A stretch of DNA of 64,000 nt from Rhodopirellula baltica SH 1 (GTDB lineage Bacteria; Planctomycetota; Planctomycetia; Pirellulales; Pirellulaceae). The notes below the pieces were generated by a model. It was given only the letters and a program-made list of their open reading frames with translations, did not search any database and was not told the origin of the DNA. Within the stretch, counting starts at the first letter, position 1, and each line of letters begins with the position of its first letter. This document shows positions 18,401-26,321 of the stretch, piece after piece. The stretch covers positions 6,630,001-6,694,000 of the forward strand of contig NC_005027.1 of NCBI RefSeq assembly GCF_000196115.1, read 5' to 3'. A program made the translations under genes and the position numbers.

Positions 18401-19282
18401 AATGCAGAGACGGGAGCCAAAGTGTTCGAACGTGTTTGTTCAGCTTGTCACTTGCACGGCAAACTTGGCAAGGCGTTTGGTCCTGAGCTGACGGACATCG
18501 GAGAACGGATGACGAAGGAACACATCATTCGGTCGATCGTTTGGCCAAACGAAGAAATCGCCAAGGGGTACGAAACGGTCATGATTTTGACCTATGACGG
18601 CGAAGCCATTGGCGGCTTTATTTTGAAGGAAGACGAAGAAACGATCTCGTTGGGGATCGCCGACGGTAAAACCAAAGTGATCGATAAGGAAGAGATCGAA
18701 ATTCGCAAACCGATGAAGGCTAGCAGCATGCCCGAAGGTTTGACCGAAACAGTTGCTCCGAGTGAGTTTTTGGATCTGTTGGCGTTCTTGGGCGGTGAGT
18801 GGATCGCGACAAACCCGAACACCGATTACCCGCTTCGCAAAGATGGGAATCTGATCGAGGTGACTCGTGATTCAATGATCAGTGTGCCTGGCGATTGGCC
18901 GGCCGTTTGGAACCGCGAAGCGGAGCACTTGTTCAGCGGAGAAGGCGTGCGAAAAGATCGTTTCGCGGTGCACTCGAAGCAGCCCGCAACCGATCCTGCG
19001 GTGATCCTTCGGTTGGCAAACCCGGCCGAATTGGTACGCGGCACGATCACGAACCGTCGAGACGAGGAGTTCCACGACCGAGCAAAGGGATTGGCCGTTT
19101 GGACTTCCAATGATGGAAAGGATTGGACCCGTGTCTGGAAGAGCGAGTCGCCGCAGGCCGAATGGAAGGTTGAACTTCCCGAGGGCACGGTCGCCAAATA
19201 CATCAAAATTGGCTTGGAAGGAACTGGCATCTTTCACATCGATCGCGCGGTCTTCTTCGGCCGTCCGGCAAAGGGAAAGTAA
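15425..19282 (+). CDS. PVC-type heme-binding CxxCH protein: SGNH + membrane-bound dehydrogenase + cytochrome c fusion
   Basis: 1285 aa from ATG at 15425 (a second ATG at 15434). Earlier in-frame codons run back to 15281 but would place charged residues before the signal peptide (VLLLSFVAFSLTLAGLN). Order of domains: an SGNH-hydrolase-like part (RLALVGNGTAQRMS, FFGMNESF, GMHLNEAGDEA), a beta-propeller of the Pirellula/Verrucomicrobium membrane-bound dehydrogenase type (about 400-780, with EDTDGDGKADK and DGALWFGDW), a helical HEAT-like part, one cytochrome c motif CSACH (about 1005-1009), then a C-terminal beta-sandwich resembling a discoidin domain. Probably periplasmic oxidation of a sugar or alcohol. 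The acceptor is unknown. Confidence 0.88.
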   Translation: MRFMKSFAFPRSRSTRQAKLVPTEQSVASQAQMVPPRGVLLLSFVAFSLTLAGLNVAAMDPSKLPAKTRLALVGNGTAQRMSLYGHLETMLHLRTSDNPLVVRNFGWPTDEVSKQQRPGNYTVIDDPFKVFAPQAFLCFFGMNESFAGDDMEQIAKFEADYHAYLDELAKQFGSDGRPVQFALVTPIAFEPSGNPLQPDGSLHNRYLTAYADAVKRVGKQRELTVVDVFTPTAELFQQQIGCQFTTNGMHLNEAGDEAVSLLIDAALFDGAGPAVGAERFEAMRQVVNDKAWLHQQDYRMLNGWYVYGGRRTWDTETFPGEFQKIRKMVAVRDQHLWDMSAGRDVPDEVDDSKTGEVFIPETMFGSRDDSFREMREPKTLEYPTPEQSISQMEIPDGFEVECFASEKEFPELANPTQIAFDQRGRLWVSCMVNYPQWLPGSSRPSDRLLIFEDTDGDGKADKCKPFYDKLICPTGFEFYKDGVLVIDEPHILFLRDTDGDDVADEVTHVLDGIGTDDTHHAMGAWEYSNGGRLHMQEGIAMSTTVETPWGPVREAGASGSYVWDLESLRLTHFRTPGQYNPWCLVFDQHGNGIIGDGTNAQHHWTNALSGGDVRSRKTLEPIFNNHGIRPAAGNEILHSRQFPEEFRNRLIYACVINMHGMPAFEIRDQDDEAGLTGERTDDLLVSTDMFFRPVDPKIGPDGALWFGDWCNALIGHMQYSQRDPNRDHEHGRIYRMRHKERPLLDVVTQSDLPTIEVMDQLLAFETRTRYRARRALLSRPAEEVVAASKLWLQDNPAAEAALEILWVQEAFHNVDLDLARKVLAEGNFQQRAAATHVVGNEWRFLSGNEQANSSDQIELSVDLPFVQFLLEAGRDDHARVRLESLRAASLMDHPVGVRVALAGIDRPADKWIQYVLEHTMSALSKHWDGDSVEIQELIASLPAKAAEYLKEYKIATGPGAEVYRPLKILADVDAKQEDQLVALQQVVAASRGNAETGAKVFERVCSACHLHGKLGKAFGPELTDIGERMTKEHIIRSIVWPNEEIAKGYETVMILTYDGEAIGGFILKEDEETISLGIADGKTKVIDKEEIEIRKPMKASSMPEGLTETVAPSEFLDLLAFLGGEWIATNPNTDYPLRKDGNLIEVTRDSMISVPGDWPAVWNREAEHLFSGEGVRKDRFAVHSKQPATDPAVILRLANPAELVRGTITNRRDEEFHDRAKGLAVWTSNDGKDWTRVWKSESPQAEWKVELPEGTVAKYIKIGLEGTGIFHIDRAVFFGRPAKGK

Positions 19283-19320
19283 TCCACACGTTGACGTCGT
19301 GATCCTTTAGCAATGAAACG

Positions 19321-19368
19321 AAAAAGGCCCGTTTGAAATCAGTTCGACGATTTCAGACGGGCCTTTTT
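19321..19368. terminator. Bidirectional intrinsic terminator
   Basis: AAAGGCCCGT / ACGGGCCTTT with an inner TGAAATC / GATTTCA stem, flanked by A's on the left and T's on the right. It serves the cytochrome fusion gene on plus and the fliN gene on minus. Confidence 0.92.
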
Positions 19369-19395
19369 GTATTCACGGTTGGTTCTTTCCGCGTC

Positions 19396-19695
19396 TCAGT
19401 CTTCTTTGGGAACGCCGATTTCGCGGACTCGCAAACCGAACTTGTCGCCAATTTTGACTGTTTCGCCGGTGGCGATTGGGTGACCACCCGCACGCAGCGT
19501 CAGCGGTCGGTCGCAATGCACGTCGAAGGTGAGCATCGAGCCGGGCACCAAAGCCAGAATCTTGCGAAGCGGCTCCTTTTTCTCCGCCAACGTGACGTTG
19601 ACGGTGGTGCGGATCTTCAGAACCTTCTCCTTGTACATCGACGATGTCGGAGGACTGGGTTCGGTCGGCTTGTCTTCGGTTGCGTTCTCGCTCAT
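19396..19695 (-). CDS. fliN: FliN/SpoA-domain flagellar motor switch protein, isolated gene
   Basis: 99 aa from ATG at 19695, preceded by an AAGGAAGA ribosome-binding site. After an acidic, Pro-rich ~20-residue lead the SpoA domain is complete: VLKIRTTVNVTLAE, then GSMLTFDV, IATGETVKIGDKFGLRVREI. FliN forms the lower part of the flagellar C-ring and helps set the direction of rotation. No other flagellar gene lies in the window, which fits the scattered flagellar genes of planctomycetes. A longer in-frame start at 19830 would overlap the divergent neighbour and is rejected. Confidence 0.88.
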   Translation of the reverse strand: MSENATEDKPTEPSPPTSSMYKEKVLKIRTTVNVTLAEKKEPLRKILALVPGSMLTFDVHCDRPLTLRAGGHPIATGETVKIGDKFGLRVREIGVPKED

Positions 19696-19739
19696 TCTTC
19701 CTTGTATCCTGACACATCGTTTATCGACCGGAATCCTCC

Positions 19740-20078
19740 ATGAAATCAACCGTTTTATTCCTCTCTGGCGATTTGATTTTTGCCTCGCGAGTTCGTGCCG
19801 CCTGCGAATCGGCGGACAAAACGTTTTCACTCGCCGGGCGATTGCCGGAAGAACTCAACGAAGATGTGGGATGGGTCATTGTTGACCTGTCGACTCGCAA
19901 CGGAGTCGTCGCGGAGCTGATGCCGACAGTTTCACGGGTGTGTCCCGAAGCTCGCGTGGTCGCTTATGGACCGCACGTGCAAGTCGCCCGCTTGAAAGGG
20001 GCGCGAGAGGCGGGCGTGCCAACAGTGCTGACACGGGGCCAGTTCGACGCCGGATTGTCGTCGATGTTTGCAGACTGA
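19740..20078 (+). CDS. Small receiver-like protein of unknown function
   Basis: 112 aa, soluble. Its pattern is that of a CheY-like fold: a short beta strand (TVLFLSGDLIFASRV), a strand ending in Asp (WVIVDLST), a strand ARVVAYGP and a final strand VPTVLTRG. The acidic pocket at the first strand and the conserved Lys are not clear, so phosphorylation is doubtful. It is divergent from fliN with only 44 bp between the two starts, suggesting a shared promoter region and perhaps a motility-linked role (inference). Confidence 0.7.
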   Translation: MKSTVLFLSGDLIFASRVRAACESADKTFSLAGRLPEELNEDVGWVIVDLSTRNGVVAELMPTVSRVCPEARVVAYGPHVQVARLKGAREAGVPTVLTRGQFDAGLSSMFAD

Positions 20079-20262
20079 GGTGACTGACCGCCAGGATGAG
20101 TGGTTGGCGAAGACGACTCATTCGATTGAATGCGACCTTGGATTGGCCGTTTGGGCCTATGCCCCGGTTCGCGAGGAAGCAACCGTGGCGAATGCCGAGG
20201 CGGCAATGCGATCGAGCTTGCAACTCAACACGCTGAATTCGCCCAGTGTCATCGACTCGGTT

Positions 20263-21705
20263 TCACCAGATGCTTTTGACTCGGTTGAGCTGCAGCTTTT
20301 CCAGGGCAACGTTTCCGCCTCGCGTGAACAAACGGACGGACTCATCGTCGGGTGTGAAAGCAAACTGCTCGCTGTAGGAGAACACGCCTCCGGCCGAGAA
20401 GACTTCGAGCGAGCTCCAATCGACCAACATGCGGATGGTCAGCTTTTTGTCGTGGTCAGGCTTGAGTGACTTTCCTAGCAACAGTTGCTTTTCGATGTCG
20501 TAAACAATCTCTTTGTTTGCGATCCGGAAGACAATTTGACCGGCGGTGGAGTCGCTCAAGTCGAACGTCGCGGTCAAGTCGAATGCCTCGGCGCGAACGT
20601 CTTTCAGTAGCCCGCCGTTTTCATCCTCGGGGGTGATTGTCTCGTTTGTCCAATTCGTAGTGTCATCGTAGATCGTCGTGATCGCTTGTATTGGTGTGCG
20701 GGTGACTTTCATCTTTCCGTCGTGAGTGACCAAGCCAATTTTCACCGGGAACGTTGCGTTGCGTTCCCAGGGGCTTTCACCGATGCCTCCGTTCCAATGA
20801 TCGTTCCATGCGATTTGAATCACATCGCCTGACGGAAGGTTGGGCCGAAAGAAGGTTTGCCCGGCATAAAAGTCGGGTCCAACATCCATCACCAAAGTTT
20901 CTTGTTCCGGTGTGAAGCGAACTCCGTCAAACTGGCCAACCAAGTAGGAACCATTTGCGTCGTGAAGAACCCACTTCATGTTCTCTGTGTTGCCGTCAAG
21001 TGGCAATTCAAACATGTCCGGGCACTCGTAACCAAAGTCGATGTTACTGAGTTGTTTCCACTCGACCAAATCGTCCGACCCGTAGAGCGTCGTTCCGTTC
21101 TCGTACAGTGCGAGGATCCACTTGCCGGTTGGTTCGTGGAAGAACACGCACGGATCGCGGGGGTCGGCTCCCTCAGTTTGGTTAGCAACCGGATTGCCGG
21201 AGTAGTCATGCCATGTGGTGCCGCCATCGTTGCTCCACGCCAAGCAGGTCCCTGCCTTGGTTCCGGTGTAGATCATCACCATGGCTTCTTTGGTTGAGCC
21301 GGTGATCTTCTCGGCGGTTTCTCCTGAAATCAAGACGCCGCTACCGGAGTAGACCTGTGCTCCGCTGACATTGCGTTTGGCTTCGGCGGGCAAAAATGAT
21401 TCTTGTGGGATGAGCGCGACGCCTTCGTCTTTCCAGTGCAGCAAATCGGGGCTGGTCGCATAGCCACCGTGGCGAATCGCTTTGCCCCATTGATACAGCA
21501 TGTGGTATTTGCCGTCGGCGTAGATCAACGCGTTGATGTCGTTCATCCACTCCGATTTTGGGCTGAAGTGAAACTGATTGCGGTAGTCTTCTCGGTAGTC
21601 GATTCCAGCAGGGTGCGGGTCGTATTGAGACTGGACGGGAGAAGCCGGTAGCACGCAAGCGAGAACCGTCGTGGCGACAAATAGAATGTGGTGTGAGGTG
21701 GTCAT
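20263..21705 (-). CDS. GH32 family beta-fructosidase (levanase / fructanase type), secreted
   Basis: 480 aa from ATG at 21705, with a signal peptide (ILFVATTVLACVLPASPVQSQ). The GH32 five-bladed propeller is supported by the nucleophile Asp56 in EWMND, the transition-state stabiliser in RDPCVF (Asp184) and the acid/base in YECPDMF (Glu227). The usual WMNDPNG is WMNDINA here. The C-terminal beta-sandwich includes MLVDWSSLEVFSAGG, typical of the family. It should release fructose from levan, inulin or sucrose outside the cytoplasm. A PfkB kinase gene is divergent, 170 bp away. Confidence 0.92.
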   Translation of the reverse strand: MTTSHHILFVATTVLACVLPASPVQSQYDPHPAGIDYREDYRNQFHFSPKSEWMNDINALIYADGKYHMLYQWGKAIRHGGYATSPDLLHWKDEGVALIPQESFLPAEAKRNVSGAQVYSGSGVLISGETAEKITGSTKEAMVMIYTGTKAGTCLAWSNDGGTTWHDYSGNPVANQTEGADPRDPCVFFHEPTGKWILALYENGTTLYGSDDLVEWKQLSNIDFGYECPDMFELPLDGNTENMKWVLHDANGSYLVGQFDGVRFTPEQETLVMDVGPDFYAGQTFFRPNLPSGDVIQIAWNDHWNGGIGESPWERNATFPVKIGLVTHDGKMKVTRTPIQAITTIYDDTTNWTNETITPEDENGGLLKDVRAEAFDLTATFDLSDSTAGQIVFRIANKEIVYDIEKQLLLGKSLKPDHDKKLTIRMLVDWSSLEVFSAGGVFSYSEQFAFTPDDESVRLFTRGGNVALEKLQLNRVKSIW

Positions 21706-21874
21706 GGATGGTGGGGGGCGTGGGGTGCGATGGTCAACCGCGTCAGTATAGCTGGCTGGCGGAGTCGTCTCTCGCGAGTACACTGCGGACCCGCCCAGCG
21801 GATGCGAGGCTGCTTTGGTCCAGGCCAATTCGCGGGCAAGGACGAGTCTGTTTCTCTCACTCTGGTTGAATTTG

Positions 21875-22870
21875 ATGACGCATGATGTTTACGCGGTTGG
21901 CAATGCTCTCGTTGACATTCAGACAATGGTTGCCGATGACCTGTTGTCCGAACTGAAGCTCGACAAAGGCATCATGACGCTGGTCGATGACGAGAAACAA
22001 GCGACTGTGCTGAGTCGATTTGACCTGCCGTCGCTGTCTCGCTGTGCAGGCGGTTCGGCCGCAAACACCATCGCCGCGGTCGCGGATTTTGGTGGCAAAG
22101 CTGCTTTCGTCGGCAAAATTGGTGACGACGAAACCGGGCAGTTCTTCTTGAAGGACTTGCGTGCTCTCGGTGTCACCATTGACGTGGATCCTCAGCCTGG
22201 GACACCAAGCGGAACATGTGCGGTTTTGATCACCGAAGACGCTCAGCGAACCATGCTGACGAACTTGGCCGCATCGACCGCGTTGTCCGAAGCCGACATC
22301 GACGAAGCCGTCATCGCGGCGAGCAAGTACGTCTACATCGAAGGCTACTTGTTCACCGGCGAACAAACCAAAGCGGCCGCTTACAAGGCGATCGAGCTAG
22401 CGAAAAAGAACGATGTCAAAGTCGCGTTCACCGCCTCGGATCCTTTCCTCGTCAACATGATGAAGGATGAAATGTGGGATTTGATTCGAGGCCCCGTCGA
22501 TTTGTTCTTCTGCAATGAAGAAGAGGCCAAGAGTTTGACCGGACTGGAAGACCCGATCGCTTGTGCGAACAAGATTCACGAGTCAGCCGAGAACGTTGCG
22601 ATGACTCTGGGGCCGAACGGTTCGATCTTGATGCACGGCGGCGAAGCGATTCCCGTGGAAGGCGTGAAGGTCAAAGCGATCGACACGACGGGAGCGGGTG
22701 ACATGTATGCCGGCGGCATTTTGTACGGCATCACCAACGGTTTGGATTGGCGTCAGTCAGGCCACTTGGCTTCGCACGCCGCCGCCCGGGTGGTGGCTCA
22801 AATGGGCGCTCGGTTGCAGAAGCCATTCACCGAAGACGAAGTCAAGCAGCTGACCGATCTGACTGTCTGA
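21875..22870 (+). CDS. PfkB-family carbohydrate/adenosine kinase
   Basis: 331 aa from ATG at 21875. Earlier in-frame codons to 21815 are not supported. PfkB signature 1 is CAGGSAANT (58-65) and signature 2 is [12 protein letters not shown] with the catalytic Asp. The overall sequence ([10 protein letters not shown] start, [12 protein letters not shown]) is closest to the adenosine kinase-like branch of bacterial PfkB proteins. It phosphorylates a sugar or nucleoside hydroxyl using ATP. The divergent GH32 makes fructose a possible substrate, but the sequence itself looks more like adenosine kinase. Confidence 0.88.
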   Translation: MTHDVYAVGNALVDIQTMVADDLLSELKLDKGIMTLVDDEKQATVLSRFDLPSLSRCAGGSAANTIAAVADFGGKAAFVGKIGDDETGQFFLKDLRALGVTIDVDPQPGTPSGTCAVLITEDAQRTMLTNLAASTALSEADIDEAVIAASKYVYIEGYLFTGEQTKAAAYKAIELAKKNDVKVAFTASDPFLVNMMKDEMWDLIRGPVDLFFCNEEEAKSLTGLEDPIACANKIHESAENVAMTLGPNGSILMHGGEAIPVEGVKVKAIDTTGAGDMYAGGILYGITNGLDWRQSGHLASHAAARVVAQMGARLQKPFTEDEVKQLTDLTV

Positions 22871-22914
22871 GCGAAACGTCAGTCAAAGTCACAGGTAGGC
22901 TCGATCATCCAACG

Positions 22915-22956
22915 AAAAAACGCACCGGCGATGCAATCACCGGTGCGTTCTTTTTT
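22915..22956. terminator. Bidirectional intrinsic terminator
   Basis: AACGCACCGG / CCGGTGCGTT with an 11-nt loop. There are six T's on the right, one base after the stem, and an A run on the left. It serves the PfkB gene on plus and the peroxiredoxin gene on minus. Confidence 0.92.
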
Positions 22957-22961
22957 GAGCG

Positions 22962-23702
22962 TCAATGATTCAAATACTGAAGCTTTTTCACCGCGGCGAC
23001 GACGTCGGCGGGTTCGGCGCGTTTCTTGTAGTCCGCATCAACAAATGCGTAGGTGATCTTTCCATTGGTATCGATCACGTAGGTCGCTGCAAGAGGCAGT
23101 TCCATCGCGCCGTTGTCATTACGCTTGGCAAGTTGGAATTTGTCGCGGTACACCGGAAGGATTGATTCAGGCAAGTCGAACACGATGCCGTACTTTCGTG
23201 CGACTTCGCTTTTGCGATCGTGCAAGACGAGCATTTCCAGGTCGTTGGCTTCCGCCGTTTCTTTGGCTTTCTCAGGCACTTCGGGGGTCAAGACGACGAG
23301 CTTTGCACCAGCGCCTTCGATGGCCGAAAGTTGTTTCTGCATGGCTCGCAATTGCAGGTTGCAGTACGGGCACCATCCGCCGCGATACCACATCAGAATG
23401 ACGGGGCCTTCGGACCAAACGTCGCTGAGTGTGACTTCGTTTTGGTCCCACCCTTTCAGTGTCGCGTCAATTGCTTCGTCACCGACTTTCTTGGCCGATT
23501 CTTCGATGCCAGTCGCACGCACTTGCTCGACGCCACGTTGAAAAGTTTGCAGCACTTCGGCCGGATATCGTTTGGACGAATTGTCGGCTGTCTCTTTGAG
23601 TTGGGCTGATAAGCTGGAGGTCGATGATTCGTCGGCGGATGCAAATGGGGACATGGCAAATGCAGGCAGAAACGCCGCGCAGAAAAGGAGAGAAAGCCTC
23701 AT
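22962..23702 (-). CDS. Exported peroxiredoxin-like thiol protein (AhpC/TSA family)
   Basis: 246 aa from ATG at 23702, giving a signal peptide (LSLLFCAAFLPAFAMSPFASA). The thioredoxin-fold domain has GPVILMWYRGGWCPYCNLQ, with a CPYC pair instead of the single peroxidatic Cys context of classic AhpC. It has the family's LVVLTPEVPEKA and YVIDTNGKITYAFVDADYKKR. Likely role: reduction of peroxides or disulfides in the periplasm. The redox partner is not visible. A longer start (23786) adds a non-signal sequence and is less likely. Confidence 0.88.
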   Translation of the reverse strand: MRLSLLFCAAFLPAFAMSPFASADESSTSSLSAQLKETADNSSKRYPAEVLQTFQRGVEQVRATGIEESAKKVGDEAIDATLKGWDQNEVTLSDVWSEGPVILMWYRGGWCPYCNLQLRAMQKQLSAIEGAGAKLVVLTPEVPEKAKETAEANDLEMLVLHDRKSEVARKYGIVFDLPESILPVYRDKFQLAKRNDNGAMELPLAATYVIDTNGKITYAFVDADYKKRAEPADVVAAVKKLQYLNH

Positions 23703-23838
23703 GGATTCACAACGCTTGGTCTTGAGTGAAGAGAAGGTGTCAACTGAGGCATGATGTCCGCTGCCACGGTCAATCCGCCAATTCAAACTCGGACGCCCCG
23801 CCCACGCCGCCGCGATTGATTGGCGTCAAAGCCACGAA

Positions 23839-26202
23839 TCAGCGTTCCACCAATTCGATTTTCGCGAATGCCAATCGGAAGGTTTCCTCGGTTTCTTCAA
23901 ACTGAATCTTGGCGGTCCGCTTGGGGCCTTTGCCTGTTAGAGCGACGATGGTCCCTTCGCCATACTCGCTGTGGCGGACCGTGCTTCCTTCGCGGTAGGC
24001 ACCCAGTGGAGTCACGCCGGATTGCAGCAGATCACTCGCCGTCTTGAGTTCGGCTTGGATGGAAACCCTGGGCTTCTTTTTCTTCGGCGGCGGCACATCA
24101 TCGTGGTACACATCCGGAATCGCGGATTGGTCCGTCATCGGAAGAATTCGTGGTCCATCAGCGACGTCCGTTTGGCCAGCCGGACCGGTGTCGGTGACCG
24201 CAGCGGGTTCTTGGACCAGGTCCCATGAGTCCGGGTACTCGTCGTCATAGGCATCGTCAAAGAAGTTGCGACTGCCTTTGACTTCGACGACTTGCATCTC
24301 ATCACGAGGCAGTTCGCCCAAGAACATGCTGGGGATCGCAGGTTGGTTTTCGCCACGGAAGCTTCGCAGTTTTGCGTAACTGATCTGCAACCACTGTTCG
24401 GCTCGTGTGACTCCCACGAACAGTAAGCGACGTTCCTCTTCGAGTTGTGTTTCGTCTTCTTTGCTGCGGCGGTGAGGCAGCAGGTTGTCTTCCACCGCGA
24501 TGATGAAGACGCGAGGGAATTCCAAACCTTTCGCCGCGTGCAACGTCATCAAGGTCACGCGGTTGTTGGAATCCTCGAACGCGTCGGTGTCCGAGACCAA
24601 CGCGACCTGTTCGAGGAACGCTTCCAAGGATCCGTCTTCCGGATGCATTTGATCGAATTCAACGGCCGCGGAAATGAACTCGTCGACGTTGGCGATCGGA
24701 TTGTTGTCTTGTTGTTCCGGGGTGGTTCGTTCGAGGTAGGCAACGAATTTGATTTCTTCGATCAAGAACCGGAGCAGATCCTCCAGCGTCGCGGTCGCTT
24801 TGATGCACAAACGATCGTACAGACGAATGAAGGACGTCACCAACGTTTTGGCGCGTTTGGAAAGCGTGTCAATCTCGTCAACACGTCGGGCGGCTTCCAG
24901 CATTGGAATTCGATGATCGTCGGCAAAGCGTTGGATTCGCTCCAGCGTCTTGGCGCCGATGCCTCTCGTGGGCGTGTTGATCACACGTTGGAACGCGACA
25001 TCGTGACGAGGGTTGTTGATCAGGTGCAGATAGGCCAGCAGATCCTTGATCTCTTTCCGTTGATAGAACTCCAGACCGTTGACGATTTGATACGGGATGC
25101 CGCGATTCCGCAGGGCATGTTCGATCGACCGAGTCAGTGCGTTCATCCGGCACATGATCGCAAAGTCGCGAGGTTCGGCGTTGCCGGCGATCATTTGGTT
25201 GGCGATCTCATCGGCAATGCCGTCGGCTTCTTTGTAACCGTCCTCGTACTGTCGCAGCGTGACTGCTTCGCCGGTCGGGTTGTCGGTGAACAGGTTCTTT
25301 TGTTTGCGACGTCGATTGTGCCGAATCAGTTGATCGGCGACGCGAAGGATTTCGGGTGTGCTGCGATAGTTTTGTTCCAGCCGAACCGTTTTGACCGCCG
25401 GGTAATCCTTTTCGAAATCTAAAATGTTGTTGAGGTCGGCGCCTCGCCATCCGTAGACCGATTGGTCGGGGTCACCCGTCACGGCGAGGTTGGGGTGGTC
25501 GACCGAGAGCGCGCGGACAATGGCGTACTGAGCCAAGTTCGTGTCTTGGTACTCGTCAACCATGATGTACTTGAGTTTCTCATCGAGGTTCGATCGCACC
25601 TCGGGGTTCTCCCGCAGCAACCGAGCGAAGTGGAAAAGCAAGTCATCGAAGTCAACCGCGTTGGCGGTCAGCAGTTGCTGTTGATAGACCGGGTAAACCT
25701 TTGCCGCGACGGTGTCACCGGCGCGACCCGTTTGCTGGGCCATGATCTCGGGAGTGATCAGCCGGTTCTTGGCATTGGAAATCGCCGATGCGATTTGCTC
25801 GGGCGATGTGTGGCTTGTTGAAACGCCCGCCGCTGTGATCGCGCGTTTCATCGCGGATTTGGAATCGGACGAATCGTAAATCGAGTAGTTCTCGGCCAGT
25901 CCGACCATTGGTGCGTAACGCCGAAGTTGCTGCGCACAGAAACGGTGAAACGTTCCCATCCAAACCGGTTGGTTGGGGGCGAGCAAATTGACTCGCGACC
26001 GCATTTCATCGGCGGCTTTATTGGTGAACGTCAGAGCCGCGATTTGCCACGGGCGAATCCCGCTTTGCAGCATGTACGCGATGCGGTGGGTGACGACGCG
26101 TGTCTTACCGCTACCGGGGCCGGCGATAATCAGCAGAGGTCCGTCGATGTGCTGGACCGCTTCGGCTTGTGCGGCGGTCAGATCTTTTGTGATGGCATCC
26201 AT
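23839..26202 (-). CDS. pcrA: UvrD/PcrA-type ATP-dependent 3'-5' DNA helicase
   Basis: 787 aa, superfamily 1A helicase acting in DNA repair and clearing of replication obstacles. Walker A is AGPGSGKTRV (27-36), Walker B VDEYQDTN, then GDPDQSVYGWRGAD (motif III), LEQNYRSTPEIL (IV), TLMTLHAAKGLEF (V) and LLFVGVTRAEQ (VI). The C-terminus has the small Tudor-like domain of PcrA (GSTVRHSEYGEGTIVAL), linked by an acidic, Pro-rich spacer. Complete and of normal length. Confidence 0.96.
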   Translation of the reverse strand: MDAITKDLTAAQAEAVQHIDGPLLIIAGPGSGKTRVVTHRIAYMLQSGIRPWQIAALTFTNKAADEMRSRVNLLAPNQPVWMGTFHRFCAQQLRRYAPMVGLAENYSIYDSSDSKSAMKRAITAAGVSTSHTSPEQIASAISNAKNRLITPEIMAQQTGRAGDTVAAKVYPVYQQQLLTANAVDFDDLLFHFARLLRENPEVRSNLDEKLKYIMVDEYQDTNLAQYAIVRALSVDHPNLAVTGDPDQSVYGWRGADLNNILDFEKDYPAVKTVRLEQNYRSTPEILRVADQLIRHNRRRKQKNLFTDNPTGEAVTLRQYEDGYKEADGIADEIANQMIAGNAEPRDFAIMCRMNALTRSIEHALRNRGIPYQIVNGLEFYQRKEIKDLLAYLHLINNPRHDVAFQRVINTPTRGIGAKTLERIQRFADDHRIPMLEAARRVDEIDTLSKRAKTLVTSFIRLYDRLCIKATATLEDLLRFLIEEIKFVAYLERTTPEQQDNNPIANVDEFISAAVEFDQMHPEDGSLEAFLEQVALVSDTDAFEDSNNRVTLMTLHAAKGLEFPRVFIIAVEDNLLPHRRSKEDETQLEEERRLLFVGVTRAEQWLQISYAKLRSFRGENQPAIPSMFLGELPRDEMQVVEVKGSRNFFDDAYDDEYPDSWDLVQEPAAVTDTGPAGQTDVADGPRILPMTDQSAIPDVYHDDVPPPKKKKPRVSIQAELKTASDLLQSGVTPLGAYREGSTVRHSEYGEGTIVALTGKGPKRTAKIQFEETEETFRLAFAKIELVER

Positions 26203-26243
26203 GACGCAAGATTAGCGTTCCCAGGGAAACTGGGCAACGCAAA

Positions 26244-26274
26244 CAGGGGACCGACCCGATGGCCGATCCCCTGT
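26244..26274 (-). terminator. Hairpin after BBP7 gene
   Basis: ACAGGGGACCGACC / GGCCGATCCCCTGT pairs almost completely over 14 bp with a 3-nt loop, between the BBP7 stop and the helicase start on the same strand. The T tract after it is weak. Confidence 0.65.
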
Positions 26275-26321
26275 GTGAGATTTTCAGAGAGTGATTGTTT
26301 GGCGATTGACCGCCGAACGGA

